Notes: a model not told the origin generated them from the letters alone. Shown: positions 21,716-33,830, counted from the first letter of the stretch. The stretch is DNA of 64,000 nt from Procambarus clarkii (GCF_040958095.1 NC_091152.1:14666266-14730265); one strand, 5' to 3'. Made by a program: numbers and translations.

Positions 21716-24095
21716 CCGTCCCCCACTACCCGCCAGCCCCCCCCCCACTACCCGCCAGCCGCCCCCACTACCTGCCAGCCGCCCCCCACTACCCGCCAGC
21801 ACCCCCCCCACTACCCGCCACCCGTCCCCCACTACCCGCCAGCCGCCCCCACTACCCGCCAGCCGTCCCCCACTACCCGCCAGCCCCCCCCCCCCACTAC
21901 CCGCCACCCGTCCCCCACTACCCGCCAGCCGCCCCCACTACCTGTCAGCCGCCCCCCACTACCCGCCACCCGTCCCCCACTACCCGCCAGCCGCCCCCAC
22001 TACCTGCCAGCCGCCCCCCACTACCCGCCAGCCCCCCCCCACTACCCGCCAGCCGCCCCCACTACCTGCCAGCCGCCCCCCACTACCCGCCACCCGTCCC
22101 CCACTACCCGCCAGCCGCCCCCCACTAGCCGCCACCCGTCCCCCACTACCCGCCAGCCGCCCCCTACTACCCGCCAGCACCCCCCCCCACTACCCGCCAG
22201 CCGCCCCCACTACCCGCCAGCCGCCCCCTACTACCCGCCAGCACCCCCCCCCCACTACCCGCTAGCCGCCCCCACTACCCGCCAGCCGCCCCCTACTACC
22301 CGCCAGCACCCCCCCCCCCACTACCCGCCAGCCGCCCCCACTACCCGCCAGCCGCCCCCACTACCCGCCAGCCGCCCCCACTACCCGCCAGCCGTCTCCA
22401 CTACCCGCCAGCCGCCTCTACTACCCGCCAGCCGTCTCCACTACCCGCCAGCCGCCTCTACTACCCGCCAGCCGCCTCTACTACCCGCCAGCCGTCTCCA
22501 CTACCCGCCAGCCGCCTCTACTACCCGCCAGCCGCCTCTACTACCCGCCAGCCGTCCCCACTACCCGCCAGCCGTCCCCCACTACCCGCCAGCCGTCCCC
22601 ACTACCCGCCAGCCGCCCCCACTACCCACCAGCCGCCCCCCACTACCCGCCAGCCGCCCCCACTACCCGCCAGCCGCCCCCCACTACCCGCCAGCCGCCC
22701 CCACTACCCGCCAGCCGCCCCCACTACCCGCCAGCCGTCCCCCACTACCTGCCCCCCACTACCCGCCAGCCGCCCCCCACTGCCCGCCAGCCGCCCCCAC
22801 TACCCGCCAGCCACCCCCCACTACCCGCCAGCCACCCCCCACTACCCGCCAGCCGCCCCCCCCACTACCCGCCAGCCACCCCCCACTACCCGCCAGCCAC
22901 CCCCCACTACCCGCCCCCACTACCCGCCAGCCGTCCCCCACTACCCGCCAGCCGCCCCCACTACCCGCCAGCCACCCCCCACTACCCGCCAGCCGCCCCC
23001 CACTACCCGCCAGCCGCCCCCCACTACCCGTCAGCCGCCCCCCACTACCCGCCAGCCACCCCCCACTACCCGCCAGCCACCCCCCACTACCCGCCAGCCA
23101 CCCCCCACTACCCGCCAGCCGTCCCCACTACCCACCAGCCGTCCCCCACTACCCGCCAGCCGCCCCCTACTACCCGCCAGCCACCCCCCACTACCCGCCA
23201 GCCACCCCCCACTACCCGCCAGCCACCCCCCACTACCCGCCAGCCACCCCCCACTACCCGCCAGCCGTCCCCACTACCCACCAGCCGCTCCCACTACCCG
23301 CCAGCCGTCCCCACTACCCACCAGCCATCCCCCACTACCCGCCAGCCGCCCCCACTACCCACCAGCCGTCCCCCACTATCCGCCAGCCGCCCCCACTACC
23401 CGCCAGCCACCCCCCACTACCCGCCAGCCGCCCCCACTACCCGCCAGCCACCCCCCACTACCCGCCAGCCGTCCCCACTACCCGCCAGCCACCCCCCACT
23501 ACCCGCCAGCCGCCCCCCACTACCCGCCAGCCGCCCCCCACTACCCGTCAGCCGCCCCCCACTACCCGCCAGCCACCCCCCACTACCCGCCAGCCACCCC
23601 CCACTACCCGCCAGCCACCCCCCACTACCCGCCAGCCACCCCCCACTACCCACCAGCCGTCCCCCACTACCCGCCAGCCGCCCCCTACTACCCGCCAGCC
23701 ACCCCCCACTACCCGCCAGCCACCCCCCACTACCCGCCAGCCACCCCCCACTACCCGCCAGCCACCCCCCACTACCCGCCAGCCACCCCCCACTACCCGC
23801 CAGCCGTCCCCACTACCCACCAGCCGCCCCCACTACCCGCCAGCCGTCCCCACTACCCACCAGCCATCCCCCACTACCCGCCAGCCGCCCCCACTACCCA
23901 CCAGCCGTCCCCCACTATCCGCCAGCCGCCCCCACTACCCGCCAGCCACCCCCCACTACCCGCCAGCCGCCCCCACTACCCGCCAGCCACCCCCCACTAC
24001 CCGCCAGCCGTCCCCACTACCCGCCAGCCACCCCCCACTACCCGCCAGCCGCCCCCACTACCCGCCAGCCACCCCCCACTACCCGCCAGCCGCCT
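21716..24095. repeat. 20-bp minisatellite, 2.4 kb (cccactacccgccagccgcc)
   Basis: More than 110 units of 'actacccgccagcc' joined by gccc, gtcc, accc or gcct plus C-runs. Variants such as 'ctactatccgccag', 'cactacccaccagcc' and 'agccatccccc' occur twice in the same order at about 23130-23500 and 23650-24040, revealing a higher-order duplication of roughly 520-540 bp. Long frames over it are artefacts. Confidence 0.95.
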
Positions 24096-24169
24096 CCAGT
24101 CTCTACCTTAATGTATTCCCCAACGTGTAGCGCCACTTAAGACTTGAGTGTTGTCGTTCTTCCTCCGTC
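24096..24169. other. Short spacer
   Basis: Unique sequence between two arrays. Confidence 0.5.
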
Positions 24170-24483
24170 ATTCCAGCTGGCAGTCTTCCACGTGTCTTAC
24201 AACTGGCAGTCTTCCACGTGTCTTACAACTGGCAGTCTTCCGCGTGTCTTACAACTGGCAGTCTTCCACGTGTCTTACAACTGGCAGTCTTCCACGTGTC
24301 TTACAACTGGCAGTCTTCCACGTGTCTTACAACTGGCAGTCTTCCGCGTGTCTTACAACTGGCAGTCTTCCACGTGTCTTACAACTGGCAGTCTTCCACG
24401 TGTCTTACAACTGGCAGTCTTCCACGTGTCTTACAACTGGCAGTCTTCCACGTGTCTTACAACTGGCAGTCTTCCACGTGTCT
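24170..24483. repeat. 26-bp minisatellite with a CACGTG motif per unit
   Basis: About 12 units of 'ggcagtcttccacgtgtctt' plus 'acaact'. Ten units carry CACGTG, a palindromic E-box; two carry CGCGTG. Because 26 is not a multiple of three, all + frames read the same cycle, so the open frames are not evidence of coding. Confidence 0.95.
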
Positions 24484-24720
24484 TTGCAACTCCCCGAATC
24501 ATTCAAGTCTTGGCCCTTCAAGGAGTTGTTTTAAGGCGTGGCCCCGCTCCTGGCCCTCGCTGCCTCGGCCCGGCGGGAGCCACCCAAAGGAAGAGGAGGA
24601 ACGGGAAATTAGATTGAAAGGGTGAGAGCGCTAGAATAAAGAATGCGCCATTTTCTGGGAAGTGGTAGGTTTGTTGGGGCTCTCCTTCTGTCTCCCCCAC
24701 TTACATCTTCTCTTTCCCGA
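24484..24720. other. Unassigned spacer
   Basis: Unique sequence, no recognised feature. Confidence 0.5.
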
Positions 24721-24905
24721 ACTTGGGCTGGACGGTAGAGCGACGGTCTCGATTCATGCCGGTCGGCGTTCAATCCCGGATCGTCCACAAGTGGTTGGGC
24801 ACCATTCCTTTCCCGTCGTCCCATCACAAATCCTTTTCCTGACCCCTTCCCCAGTGCTATATAGTCGTAATGGCTTGGCGTTTCTTCTGATAATTAGGGA
24901 AAAAT
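24721..24905 (+). mobile_element. SINE-D (tRNA-derived, 'gctatatag' tail)
   Basis: The head 'ggacggtagagcgacggtct ... gcgttcaatccc' folds as a tRNA-like unit: GGACGGT near the start faces GATCGTCC at its end, and the B-box is GCGTTCAATCC. It is followed by 'gtggttgggcaccattcctt' and the tail 'agtgctatatagtcgtaatg'. Related copies are at 33749-33830, 61738-61945 (minus) and, weakly, 36786-36880. Confidence 0.75.
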
Positions 24906-25020
24906 TGCTCATTTGAGTGTGTTGAGTGAGTAAGGCCATCCTCTTGAACTGGTCGAAAATCAACAAATAATGTGCGAAACTATCTGAGCATGTCTATAGG
25001 GAGGTGAAAACGTCACTCTT
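24906..25020. other. Unassigned spacer
   Basis: Unique sequence between SINE-D and the LINE fragment. Confidence 0.5.
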
Positions 25021-25537
25021 ATACTCACCTAATTGTGCTTGCGGGGGTTGAGCTTTGACTCTTTGGTCCCGCCTCTCAACTGTCAATCAACTGGTGTACA
25101 GATTCCTGAGCCTACTGGGCTCTATCATATCTACACTTGAAACTGTGTATGGAGTCAGCCTCCACCACATCACTGCCTAATGCATTCCATTTACTAACTA
25201 CTCTGACACTGAAAAAGTTCCTTCTAACGTCTCTGTGGCTCATGTGGGTACTCAGTTTCCACCTGTGTCCCCTTGTTCGCGACCCACTAGTGTTGAATAG
25301 TTTATCCTTGTTTACCCGGTCGATTCCTCTGAGGATTTTGTAGGTTGTGATCATGTCTCCCCTTACTCTTCTGTCTTCCAGTGTCGTAAGATGCATTTCC
25401 CGCAGCCTTTCCTCGTAACTCATGCCTCTTAGTTCTGGGACTAGTCTAGTGGCATACCTTTGGACTTTTTCCAGCTTCGTCTTGTTCTTGACAAGGTACG
25501 GGCTCCATGCTGGGGCCGCATACTCCAGGATTGGTCT

Positions 25538-25540
<3 letters not shown>
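25021..25540 (-). mobile_element. LINE 3' end with intact C-terminal coding segment
   Basis: The minus strand encodes without stops LVRPILEYAAPAWSPYLVKN, then KLEKVQRYATRLVPEL, SYEERLREM, RRVRGDMITTYKILRGID, TRGHRWKL and [18 protein letters not shown], ending near 25112. This is the region C-terminal to reverse transcriptase in jockey/CR1-type non-LTR retrotransposons (known family pattern; the clade is not settled). Its 3' UTR (25021-25111) is tail type 1 with 'gggaccaaagagtcaaagct'. The 5' truncation abuts a (GT)n tract. This is the best-preserved LINE copy here. Confidence 0.9.

Positions 25541-25630
<90 letters not shown>
25541..25630. repeat. (GT)n microsatellite between LINE and SINE-A
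   Basis: A GT tract with one 'tatg' interruption. It separates the 5' end of the antisense LINE from the 3' end of the antisense SINE-A. Confidence 0.95.
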
Positions 25631-25632
<2 letters not shown>

Positions 25633-25919
25633 ACTAGTTGTGTTTTTGCGGGGGTTGAGCTTTGCTCTTTCGGCCCGCCTCTCAACTGTCAATCAACTGT
25701 TTACTAACTACTTTTTTTTTTTTTTCCCACACCACACACACACACCCCAGGAAGCAGCCCGTGACAGCTGACTAACTCCCAGGTACCTATTTACTGCTAG
25801 GTAACAGGGGCACTTAGGGTGAAAGAAACTTTGCCCATTTGTTTCTGCCTCGTGCGGGAATCGAACCCGCGCCACAGAATTACGAATCCTGCGCGCTATC
25901 CACCAGGCTACGAGGCCCC
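25631..25919 (-). mobile_element. SINE-A full-length copy, best tRNA head
   Basis: The sense head GCCTCGTAGCCTGGTGGATA ... GGGTTCGATTCCCGCACGAGGC folds with a perfect 7-bp acceptor (GCCTCGT/ACGAGGC), an anticodon arm with loop TTCGTAA (CGT, tRNA-Thr-like) and a GC-rich T-arm. It is followed by the body, a short (GT)n, an A-run and tail type 1 with the SINE-diagnostic 'gggccgaaagagc'. (GT)n lies on both + strand sides. It is an SINE and not a tRNA gene because the body and tail are contiguous and shared with other copies. Confidence 0.9.
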
Positions 25920-26142
25920 TGTGTGTGTGTGTGTGTGTCTGGGTTAACTTTTTCATTCCATGGACATATATTGTATTTGATAACATACACACAGACAAGA
26001 AATATTAAAAATTATTTCATAAGATCGAATACACACACACAATAATAAATAATTTCAGCATAAAAACACATTTGTACATCTATAATACTTTGTGTCAATG
26101 ATAAAAATAGACGGACAGCAGTTTTGTGAAGACATCACTACT
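25920..26142. other. Short GT tract and AT-rich spacer
   Basis: GT repeats at about 25920-25938, then AT-rich unique DNA. Confidence 0.5.
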
Positions 26143-26205
26143 ACGGGCTCGCCATAGCCCGTGCTACTTGGAACTTTTTGTTCCAGGTAGCGAATATTTA
26201 ACAAC
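26143..26205 (-). repeat. Dispersed repeat with GGAAC hairpin, copy 1
   Basis: The minus strand reads 'attcgctacctggaacaaaa' and 'agttccaagtagcacgggct', matching + strand 62391-62446 apart from a few bases. GGAAC...GTTCC and cgggct...agcccg form two small hairpins. The element type is unknown. Confidence 0.65.
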
Positions 26206-26423
26206 AACAGACATCACTATCACAGGAAGGTCCCAGCGAGCACATGGACACCCTCTCTATCCCACAACCTCAGAGAGGACGGCTTGGTCAGCCTATCCTG
26301 GGACTGGCTGCCCACCCACAGGTGTCTGCCAGATGACGAACCTACTCTTATTTTGTTGTCAGTGTTCTTGAACCAGTTTAAAGGGTACTTAGACGATCAG
26401 AGACAGTATTGCATTTCACTACT
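26206..26423. other. Unassigned spacer
   Basis: No recognised feature. Confidence 0.5.
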
Positions 26424-26439
26424 CTCTCTCTCTCACTCT

Positions 26440-26513
<74 letters not shown>

Positions 26514-26530
26514 TCTCTCACTCTCTCTTT

Positions 26531-26622
<92 letters not shown>

Positions 26623-26775
26623 CATTCTCATTCCCAAGCATGTTCTTTCTCTCAATCATTCTCCCTTTCTTAGTCATTCTATCTTTCTCAGTCATTCTCT
26701 TTCTCAATCTTTCTCTTTCTTTCACTCATTCTCTCTTTCTGTTAATCATTGTCTCTTTCTTTCAATCATTCTTAG
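26424..26775. repeat. (CT)n microsatellite with decayed 'tttctcaatcattctc' edge
   Basis: Two pure CT blocks (about 26424-26530 and 26535-26620) are followed by a degenerate 'ctcaatcattctctttct' tandem to 26775. Confidence 0.9.
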
Positions 26776-28037
<1,262 letters not shown>

Positions 28038-28571
28038 TGTTATTGTGAGAGAGCGAGCGATAGGGAGAGCCAGAGGGAGAGAGAGGGAGAGCAAGAGGGA
28101 GAGGGAGAGAGAGCGAGCGAGAGAAAGCAAGAGTGGGAAAGACATAACACCAGAAACCATCTGGCAGTCGTTGGTGTTCCTTAAGACAAACCGCGGGAAT
28201 GTTCCTGCCTTTAATCTTCTCAACTCAAACTATGTGTCTGGCTATCATCTTTCACCCTAATCCGATGCTCCGTACTGGAGGCGTCTGTGGCGGCCACACA
28301 TACACTATCTCCCCCTTCCAATATCACCCCCAATCACCTCCCCCGTCCCCTCCCCAGTGTTCTTGACACAGCAAATCATTAACATATGACTTCCTCCCCT
28401 CGACTTCCCTGACCCATACTCCCCTTCCTTCCCCCAACTCCCCTCTACAACACAGAGATGCCCACCAGACGCGGGGTGCTTCTAAGGCTTTATCAGCAAC
28501 CACTCAATAGTGGCTATCTTAACACCATAGTAATCCTCTCCTTCAGCTGTTGAGATGGTTCACAGACATCA
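28038..28571. other. Unassigned spacer
   Basis: Purine-rich at left, C-rich unique DNA at right; no gene recognised. Confidence 0.5.
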
Positions 28572-29660
28572 ACAAGAGCTGTCTAGCCACATCTGGAGCT
28601 GTCTGGCAACATCAAGAGTTGTCTGGCCACATCTGGAGCTGTCTAGCCACATCTGGAGCTGTCTAGCCACATCTGGAGCTGTCTAGCCACATCTGGAGCT
28701 GTCTAGCCACATCTGGAGCTGTCTAGCCACATCTGGAGCTGTCTAGCCACATCTGGAGCTGTCTAGTCACATCTGGAGTTGTCTGGCCACATCAAGAGTT
28801 GTCTGGCCACATCAAGAGTTCTCTGGCCACATCAAGAGTTGTCTGGCCACATCAAGAGTTATCTGGCCACATGAAGAGTTGTCTGGCCACATCAAGAGTT
28901 ATCTGGCCACATGAAGAGTTGTCTGGCCACATCAAGAGTTGTCTGGCCACATTAAGAGTTGTCTGGCCACATCAAGAGCAGCCTGGCCACATCAAGAGTT
29001 GTCTGGCCACAGGAAGAGCTATCTAGCCACATCAAGAGTTGTCTGGCCACATCAAGAGTTGTCTGGCCACATCAAGAGTTGTCTGGCCACATCAAGAGTT
29101 GTCTGGCCACATCAAGAGTTGTCTGGCCACATCAAGAGTTGTCTGGCCACATCAAGAGTTGTCTGGCCACATCAAGAGCAGCCTGGCCACATCAAGAGTT
29201 GTCTGGCCACATGAAGAGCTATCTAGCCACATCAAGATTTGTCTGGCCACATCAAGAGTTGTCTGGCCACATCAAGAGTTGTCTGGCCACATCAAGAGTT
29301 GTCTGGCCACATCAAGAGTTGTCTGGCCACATCAAGAGTTGTCTGGCCACATCAAGAGTTGTCTGGCCACATCAAGAGTTGTCTGGCCACATCAAGAGTT
29401 ATCTGGCCACATGAAGAGTTATCTGGCCACATGAAGAGCAGCCTGGCCACATCAAGAGTTGTCTGGCCACATGAAGAGCAGCCTGGCCACATCAAGAGTT
29501 GTCTGGTCACACCAAGAGTTGTCTGGCCACACCTAGAGTTGTCTGGCCACACCAAGAGTTGTCTGGCCACACCAAGAGTTGTCTGGCCACATCAAGAGTT
29601 GTCTGGTCACACCAAGAGTTATCTAGCCACATCAAGAGTTATCTAGCCACATCAAGAGTT
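28572..29660. repeat. 20-bp minisatellite with two unit types and 200-bp duplication
   Basis: About 54 units. The left block is 'gtctagccacatctggagct'; the remainder is 'gtctggccacatcaagagtt'. The variant string 'agagcagcctggccac ... agagctatctagccac' occurs at about 28975 and again at 29175, giving a 200-bp higher-order step. The right end has 'cacaccaagagtt' variants. The 20-bp period makes three frames equivalent. Confidence 0.95.
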
Positions 29661-29934
29661 GCCTGTTGCTGCCTGCGTCCAAGTAGCGGAACAATAGGAC
29701 ATTATTTGCATCATTTGTCGAGGTCTCTACAGCAACAACAAAAGACTGTGGCTGCAACAGGTGATATGAGGCACTTCCGTTTTCATAGCAACGGGGGCGG
29801 GGACGTGCAACACCCCAGTGTGTTGCAACTGTTACTCTCTCTTTACTGCAACAGAGATAATCAACATCAAAGTAGGCTACCATAATTCCTGTTATGACAC
29901 TGTTTATAACCTACTCATCAACAGTTCATGCTCT
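29661..29934. other. Unassigned spacer
   Basis: Unique DNA, nothing recognised. Confidence 0.5.
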
Positions 29935-30075
29935 GCTTCTGCTGCTGCTGCTGCTGTTGTTGTTGCTACTGTTGCTGCTGTTGTTGTTGCTACTGTTGAT
30001 TTGCTGTTGCTGCTGATATTGGGACCTTCTGGTTGTGCTGCTGCTGTTGATCTGTTGTTGGTGCTGTTGGTGCTG
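29935..30075. repeat. CTG/TTG trinucleotide repeat
   Basis: Interrupted 'tgctgctgctgttgttgttg' tract, with a higher-order copy of 'ttgttgctactgttg'. It merges into the 21-bp array. Confidence 0.85.
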
Positions 30076-32372
30076 CTATCATAGCAGCAACAGTGACTAT
30101 CACAGCAGCAACAGTGACTATCATAGCAGCAACAGACGCTAATAATAGCAGCAAACAGAGGCTATCATAGCAGCAACAGTGACTGTCATAGCAGCAACAG
30201 TGGCTATCATAGCAGCAACAGAGGCTATGATAGCAGCAACAGACGCAATCATAGCAACAGAGGCTATGATAGCAGCAACAGACGCTATCATAGCAGCAAC
30301 AGAAGCTATCATAGCAGCAACAGAGGCTATCATAGCAGCAACAGACGCTATCATAGCAGCAACAGGAGCTATCATAGCAGCAACAGTGACTATCATAGCA
30401 GCAACAGTGACTATCATAGCAGCAACAGTGACTATCATAGCAGCAACAGACGCTAATAATAGTAGCAAACAGAGGCTATCATAGCAGCAACAGTGACTGT
30501 CATAGCAGCAACAGTGGCTATCATAGAAGCAACAGAGGCTATGATAGCAGCAACAGACGCAATCATAGCAACAGAGGCTATGATAGCAGCAACAGACGCT
30601 ATCATAGCAGCAACAGAAGCTATAATAGCAGCAACAGAGGCTATCATAGCAGCAACAGACGCTATCATAGCAGCAACAGACGCTATCATAGCAGCAACAG
30701 AAGCTATCATAGCAGCAACAGAGGCTATCATAGCAGCAACAGACGCTATCATAGCAGCAGCAGAAGCTATAATAGCAGCAACAGAGGCTATCATAGCAGC
30801 AACAGACGCTATCATAGCAGCAACAGACGCTATCATAGCAGCAACAGAAGCTATCATAGCAGCAACAGAGGCTATCATAGCAGCAACAGACGCTATCATA
30901 GCAGCAGCAGAAGCTATCATAGCAGCAACAGAGGCTATCATAGCAGCAACAGAGGCTATCATAGCAGCAACAGACGCTATCATAGCAGCAACAGACGCTA
31001 TCATAGCAGCAACAGAGGCTATCATAGCAGCAACAGAGGCTATCATAGCAGCAACAGAGGCTATCATAGCAGCAACAGAGGATATCATAGCAGCAGCACA
31101 CGGTGTCATAGCAGCAACAGTGACTATCATAGCAGCAACAGACGCTGTCATAGCAGCAACAGAAGCTACCATAGCAACAACAGACGCTATCATAGCAACA
31201 ACAGAGGCTATCATAGCAGCAACAGACGCTACCATAGCAGCTACAGTGACTATCATAGCAGCAACAGACGCTAATAATAGCAGCAAACAGAGGCTATCAT
31301 AGCAGCAACAGTGACTGTCATAGCAGCAACAGTGGCTATCGTAGCAGCAACAGAGGCTATCATAGCAGCAACAGACGCAATCATAGCAACAGAGGCTATG
31401 ATAGCAGCAACAGACGCAATCATAGCAACAGAGGCTATGATAGCAGCAACAGACGCTATCATAGCAGCAACAGAGGCTATTATAGCAGCAACAGACGCTA
31501 TCATAGCAGCAACAGAGGCTATTATAGCAGCAACAGACGCAATCAGAGCAACAGAGGCTATGATAGCAGCAACAGACGCTATCATAGCAGCAACAGACGC
31601 TATCATAGCAGCAACAGAGGCTATCATAGCAGCAACAGAGGCTATCATAGCAGCAACAGAGGCTATCATAGCAGCAACAGACGCTATCATAGCAGCAACA
31701 GACGCTATCATAGCAGCAACAGAGACTATCATAGCAGCAACAGAGGCTATCATAGCAGCAACAGAGGCTATCATAGCAGCAACAGAGGCTATCATAGCAG
31801 CAACAGACGCTATCATAGCAGCAACAGAGGCTATCATAGCAGCAACAGAGGCTATCATAGCAGCAACAGAGGTTATCATAGCAGCAACAGAGGCTATCAT
31901 AGCAGCAACAGACGCTATCATAGCAGCAACAGACGCTATCATAGCAGCAACAGACGCTATCACAGCAGCAACAGACGCTATCACAGCAGCAACAGAGGCT
32001 ATCATAGCAGAACCGACGCTATCATAGCAGCAACAGACGCTATCATAGCAGCAGCAGCGGCTATCATAGCAGCAACAGAGGCTATCATAGCAGCAACAGA
32101 GGCTATCATAGCAGCAACAGAGGCTATCATAGCAGCAACAGACGCTATCATAGCAGCAACAGAGGCTAACATAGCAGCAACAGAGGCTAACATAGCAGCA
32201 GGAGACGCTATCATAGCAGCAACAGACGCTATCATAGCAGCAACAGACGCTATCATAGCAGCAACAGAGGCTATCATAGCAGCAACAGACGCTATCATAG
32301 CAGCAACAGAGGCTATCATAGCAGCAACAGAGGCTATCATAGCAGCAACAGACGCTATCATAGCAGCAACAG
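30076..32372. repeat. 21-bp minisatellite, 2.3 kb (agcagcaacagacgctatca)
   Basis: About 109 units vary at one or two positions (gacgct, gaggct, gaagct, gtgact). A marker string with 'agacgctaataatag(c/t)agcaaa' followed by 'cagtgactgtcatagcagc' occurs at about 30133, 30446 and 31266, so blocks of about 313 and 820 bp were duplicated. Because 21 is a multiple of three, frames stay open on both strands (IIAATDA on +, IASVAAM on -); both strands being open argues for repeat origin. Confidence 0.95.
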
Positions 32373-32756
32373 CGGCGCCCAATGTGGCATGTTCCCAGTA
32401 TTGGAATTCCATTGTCAGTGTTTCAATAACCTGAGTTATATAACAATGACTCAATCACAGCGCCTCCCAGACCCTTCCCTCCCCCTTCCCAGTCTCTCTC
32501 TCTCTCACACCCCTCCCTCCCTCCCTCCCCCTTCCCAGTCTCTCTCTCTCACACCCCTCCCTCCCCCTTCCCCTTCCCAGTCTGTCTCTCACCCACTCTC
32601 GCTCGCTCTCTTCCCCCCCCCTCCCTCCTCTTCCTCAATCCCACCATAGGGGGGATGTGTCTGGAGTTGTCTTTGAAGCGTTCAATGGAAGTGCCTTTTT
32701 GGGTTAATTGAGTTTTTCTATTTTTCTATTCTTTGTGCACTGCCTTACAATGCACA
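32373..32756. other. CT-rich stretch and spacer
   Basis: From about 32465 to 32640 'cccttcccagtctctctctc' is loosely repeated. The rest is unique. Confidence 0.6.
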
Positions 32757-32830
32757 AAGCAACAGACGCTATCATAGGTATCATAGCAACAGACGCTATC
32801 ATAGGTATCATAGCAACAGACGCTATCAGA
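32757..32830. repeat. Detached units of the 21-bp array
   Basis: Three copies of 'agcaacagacgctatcat' interleaved with 'aggtatcat' lie about 390 bp beyond the end of the main array. Confidence 0.85.
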
Positions 32831-33030
32831 CCCTCCCTGTGCTGTGCCGTCTTGCAATGCTCTTCTCTGCACCGTCTTGTACTGCTCTTTGCTGTGTAGC
32901 GTTGTCTTGCAATGCACTTCACTGTGCGACGTCGCCTGGCAATGCACTTCGCTGTGTAGCATTGTCTTATAATACTGTTTGCCGAAATGTGTCTTGCATT
33001 GGTCTTTGTTGTACCGCAGTGTTGTGCAGT
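32831..33030. repeat. Degenerate ~30-bp repeat (gtcttgcaatgcacttcgct)
   Basis: At least five diverged units of 'gtcttgcaatgcacttc(g/a)ctgtg' are spaced about 30 bases apart between 32845 and 32990. Confidence 0.65.
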
Positions 33031-33240
33031 TCTGTTTGTTCTGCTGTGTTGATTTTCAAGGAAATCAGCTGTATTGTGTCATCTGGAAATGTTGCTTGGT
33101 TTTATTTTCTTGTAATGATGTGTGCTGAGTTGCACTGTCTTGCAATGCTGATTTCTATGTTGCAACTCTCTCTTCCAGTTATGTTTGCTGTATTGCACAC
33201 TTGCAATTATATATGCTGTGTTTTATTGCTGACCCAACCA
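33031..33240. other. Unassigned spacer
   Basis: T-rich unique DNA; looser 'cttgcaat' words continue from the preceding repeat. Confidence 0.5.
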
Positions 33241-33262
33241 CACACCCACACACACACGCCCG

Positions 33263-33309
<47 letters not shown>

Positions 33310-33316
33310 ACGCACG

Positions 33317-33400
<84 letters not shown>
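33241..33400. repeat. (CA)n microsatellite
   Basis: A CA tract with a few CG-containing interruptions in its left half, pure on the right, ending exactly at the truncated LINE. Confidence 0.95.
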
Positions 33401-33402
<2 letters not shown>

Positions 33403-33606
33403 TATTAATGAGCCACAGAGGTATTAGAAAGAACTTTTTTAGTGTCAGAGTGATTGACAAATGGAATGCATTAGGCAGTGATGTGGTGGAGGCTGACTCC
33501 ATACACAGTTACAAATGTAGATATGATAAGAGCCCAGTAGGCTCAGGAATCTGTACACCAGTTGATTGACAGTTGAGAGGCGGGACCAAAGAGCCAGAGC
33601 GCTCCA
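33401..33606 (+). mobile_element. LINE 3' end, truncated, between CA tracts
   Basis: Encodes [20 protein letters not shown] and [20 protein letters not shown], then the type-1 tail 'ttgattgacagttgagaggc' and 'gggaccaaagagccagagc'. CA repeats occur upstream and, briefly, downstream (33607-33620). Confidence 0.9.
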
Positions 33607-33748
33607 AACACACACACACAAAAACCAGCCGATGAAGGAGAGAGACATACAGAGACTCCGAACCCACACGACCTGAAAACTGCCCAATAGGTTTGTGTGC
33701 AACCTTCTCTGTTGGTCCACCTCCTCATCGTCGTCTCCTCTGCCCACC
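33607..33748. other. Unassigned spacer
   Basis: Short unique stretch after a brief CA run. Confidence 0.5.
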
Positions 33749-33830
33749 CACTTGGGCTGAACGGTAAAGCGACGGTCTCGCTTCATGCAGGTCGGCGTTC
33801 AATCCCCTACCGTCCAGGTGGTACTTCCCC
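33749..33830 (+). mobile_element. SINE-D head fragment
   Basis: 'cttgggctgaacggtaaagc' and 'cttcatgcaggtcggcgttc' followed by 'aatcccctaccgtccaggtgg' match the SINE-D head at 24721. The tail is missing. Confidence 0.7.

Noticed and set aside
25845-25919. Possible functional tRNA-Thr (CGT) gene
   Set aside because: The cloverleaf is good, but it is continuous with a SINE body and tail shared with 16610 and 48242, so it is the SINE head.
28572-29660. CRISPR-like array of 20-bp repeats
   Set aside because: Units are contiguous with no unique spacers; this is a minisatellite in a eukaryotic setting. The same holds for all other arrays.
30139-32027. Ala/Ile/Thr-rich frames on both strands, superficially like helical antifreeze-type repeats
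   Set aside because: Both strands are open because the unit is 21 bp. No signal peptide, start context or non-repeat flanking coding sequence is visible, and variants show no synonymous bias by eye.
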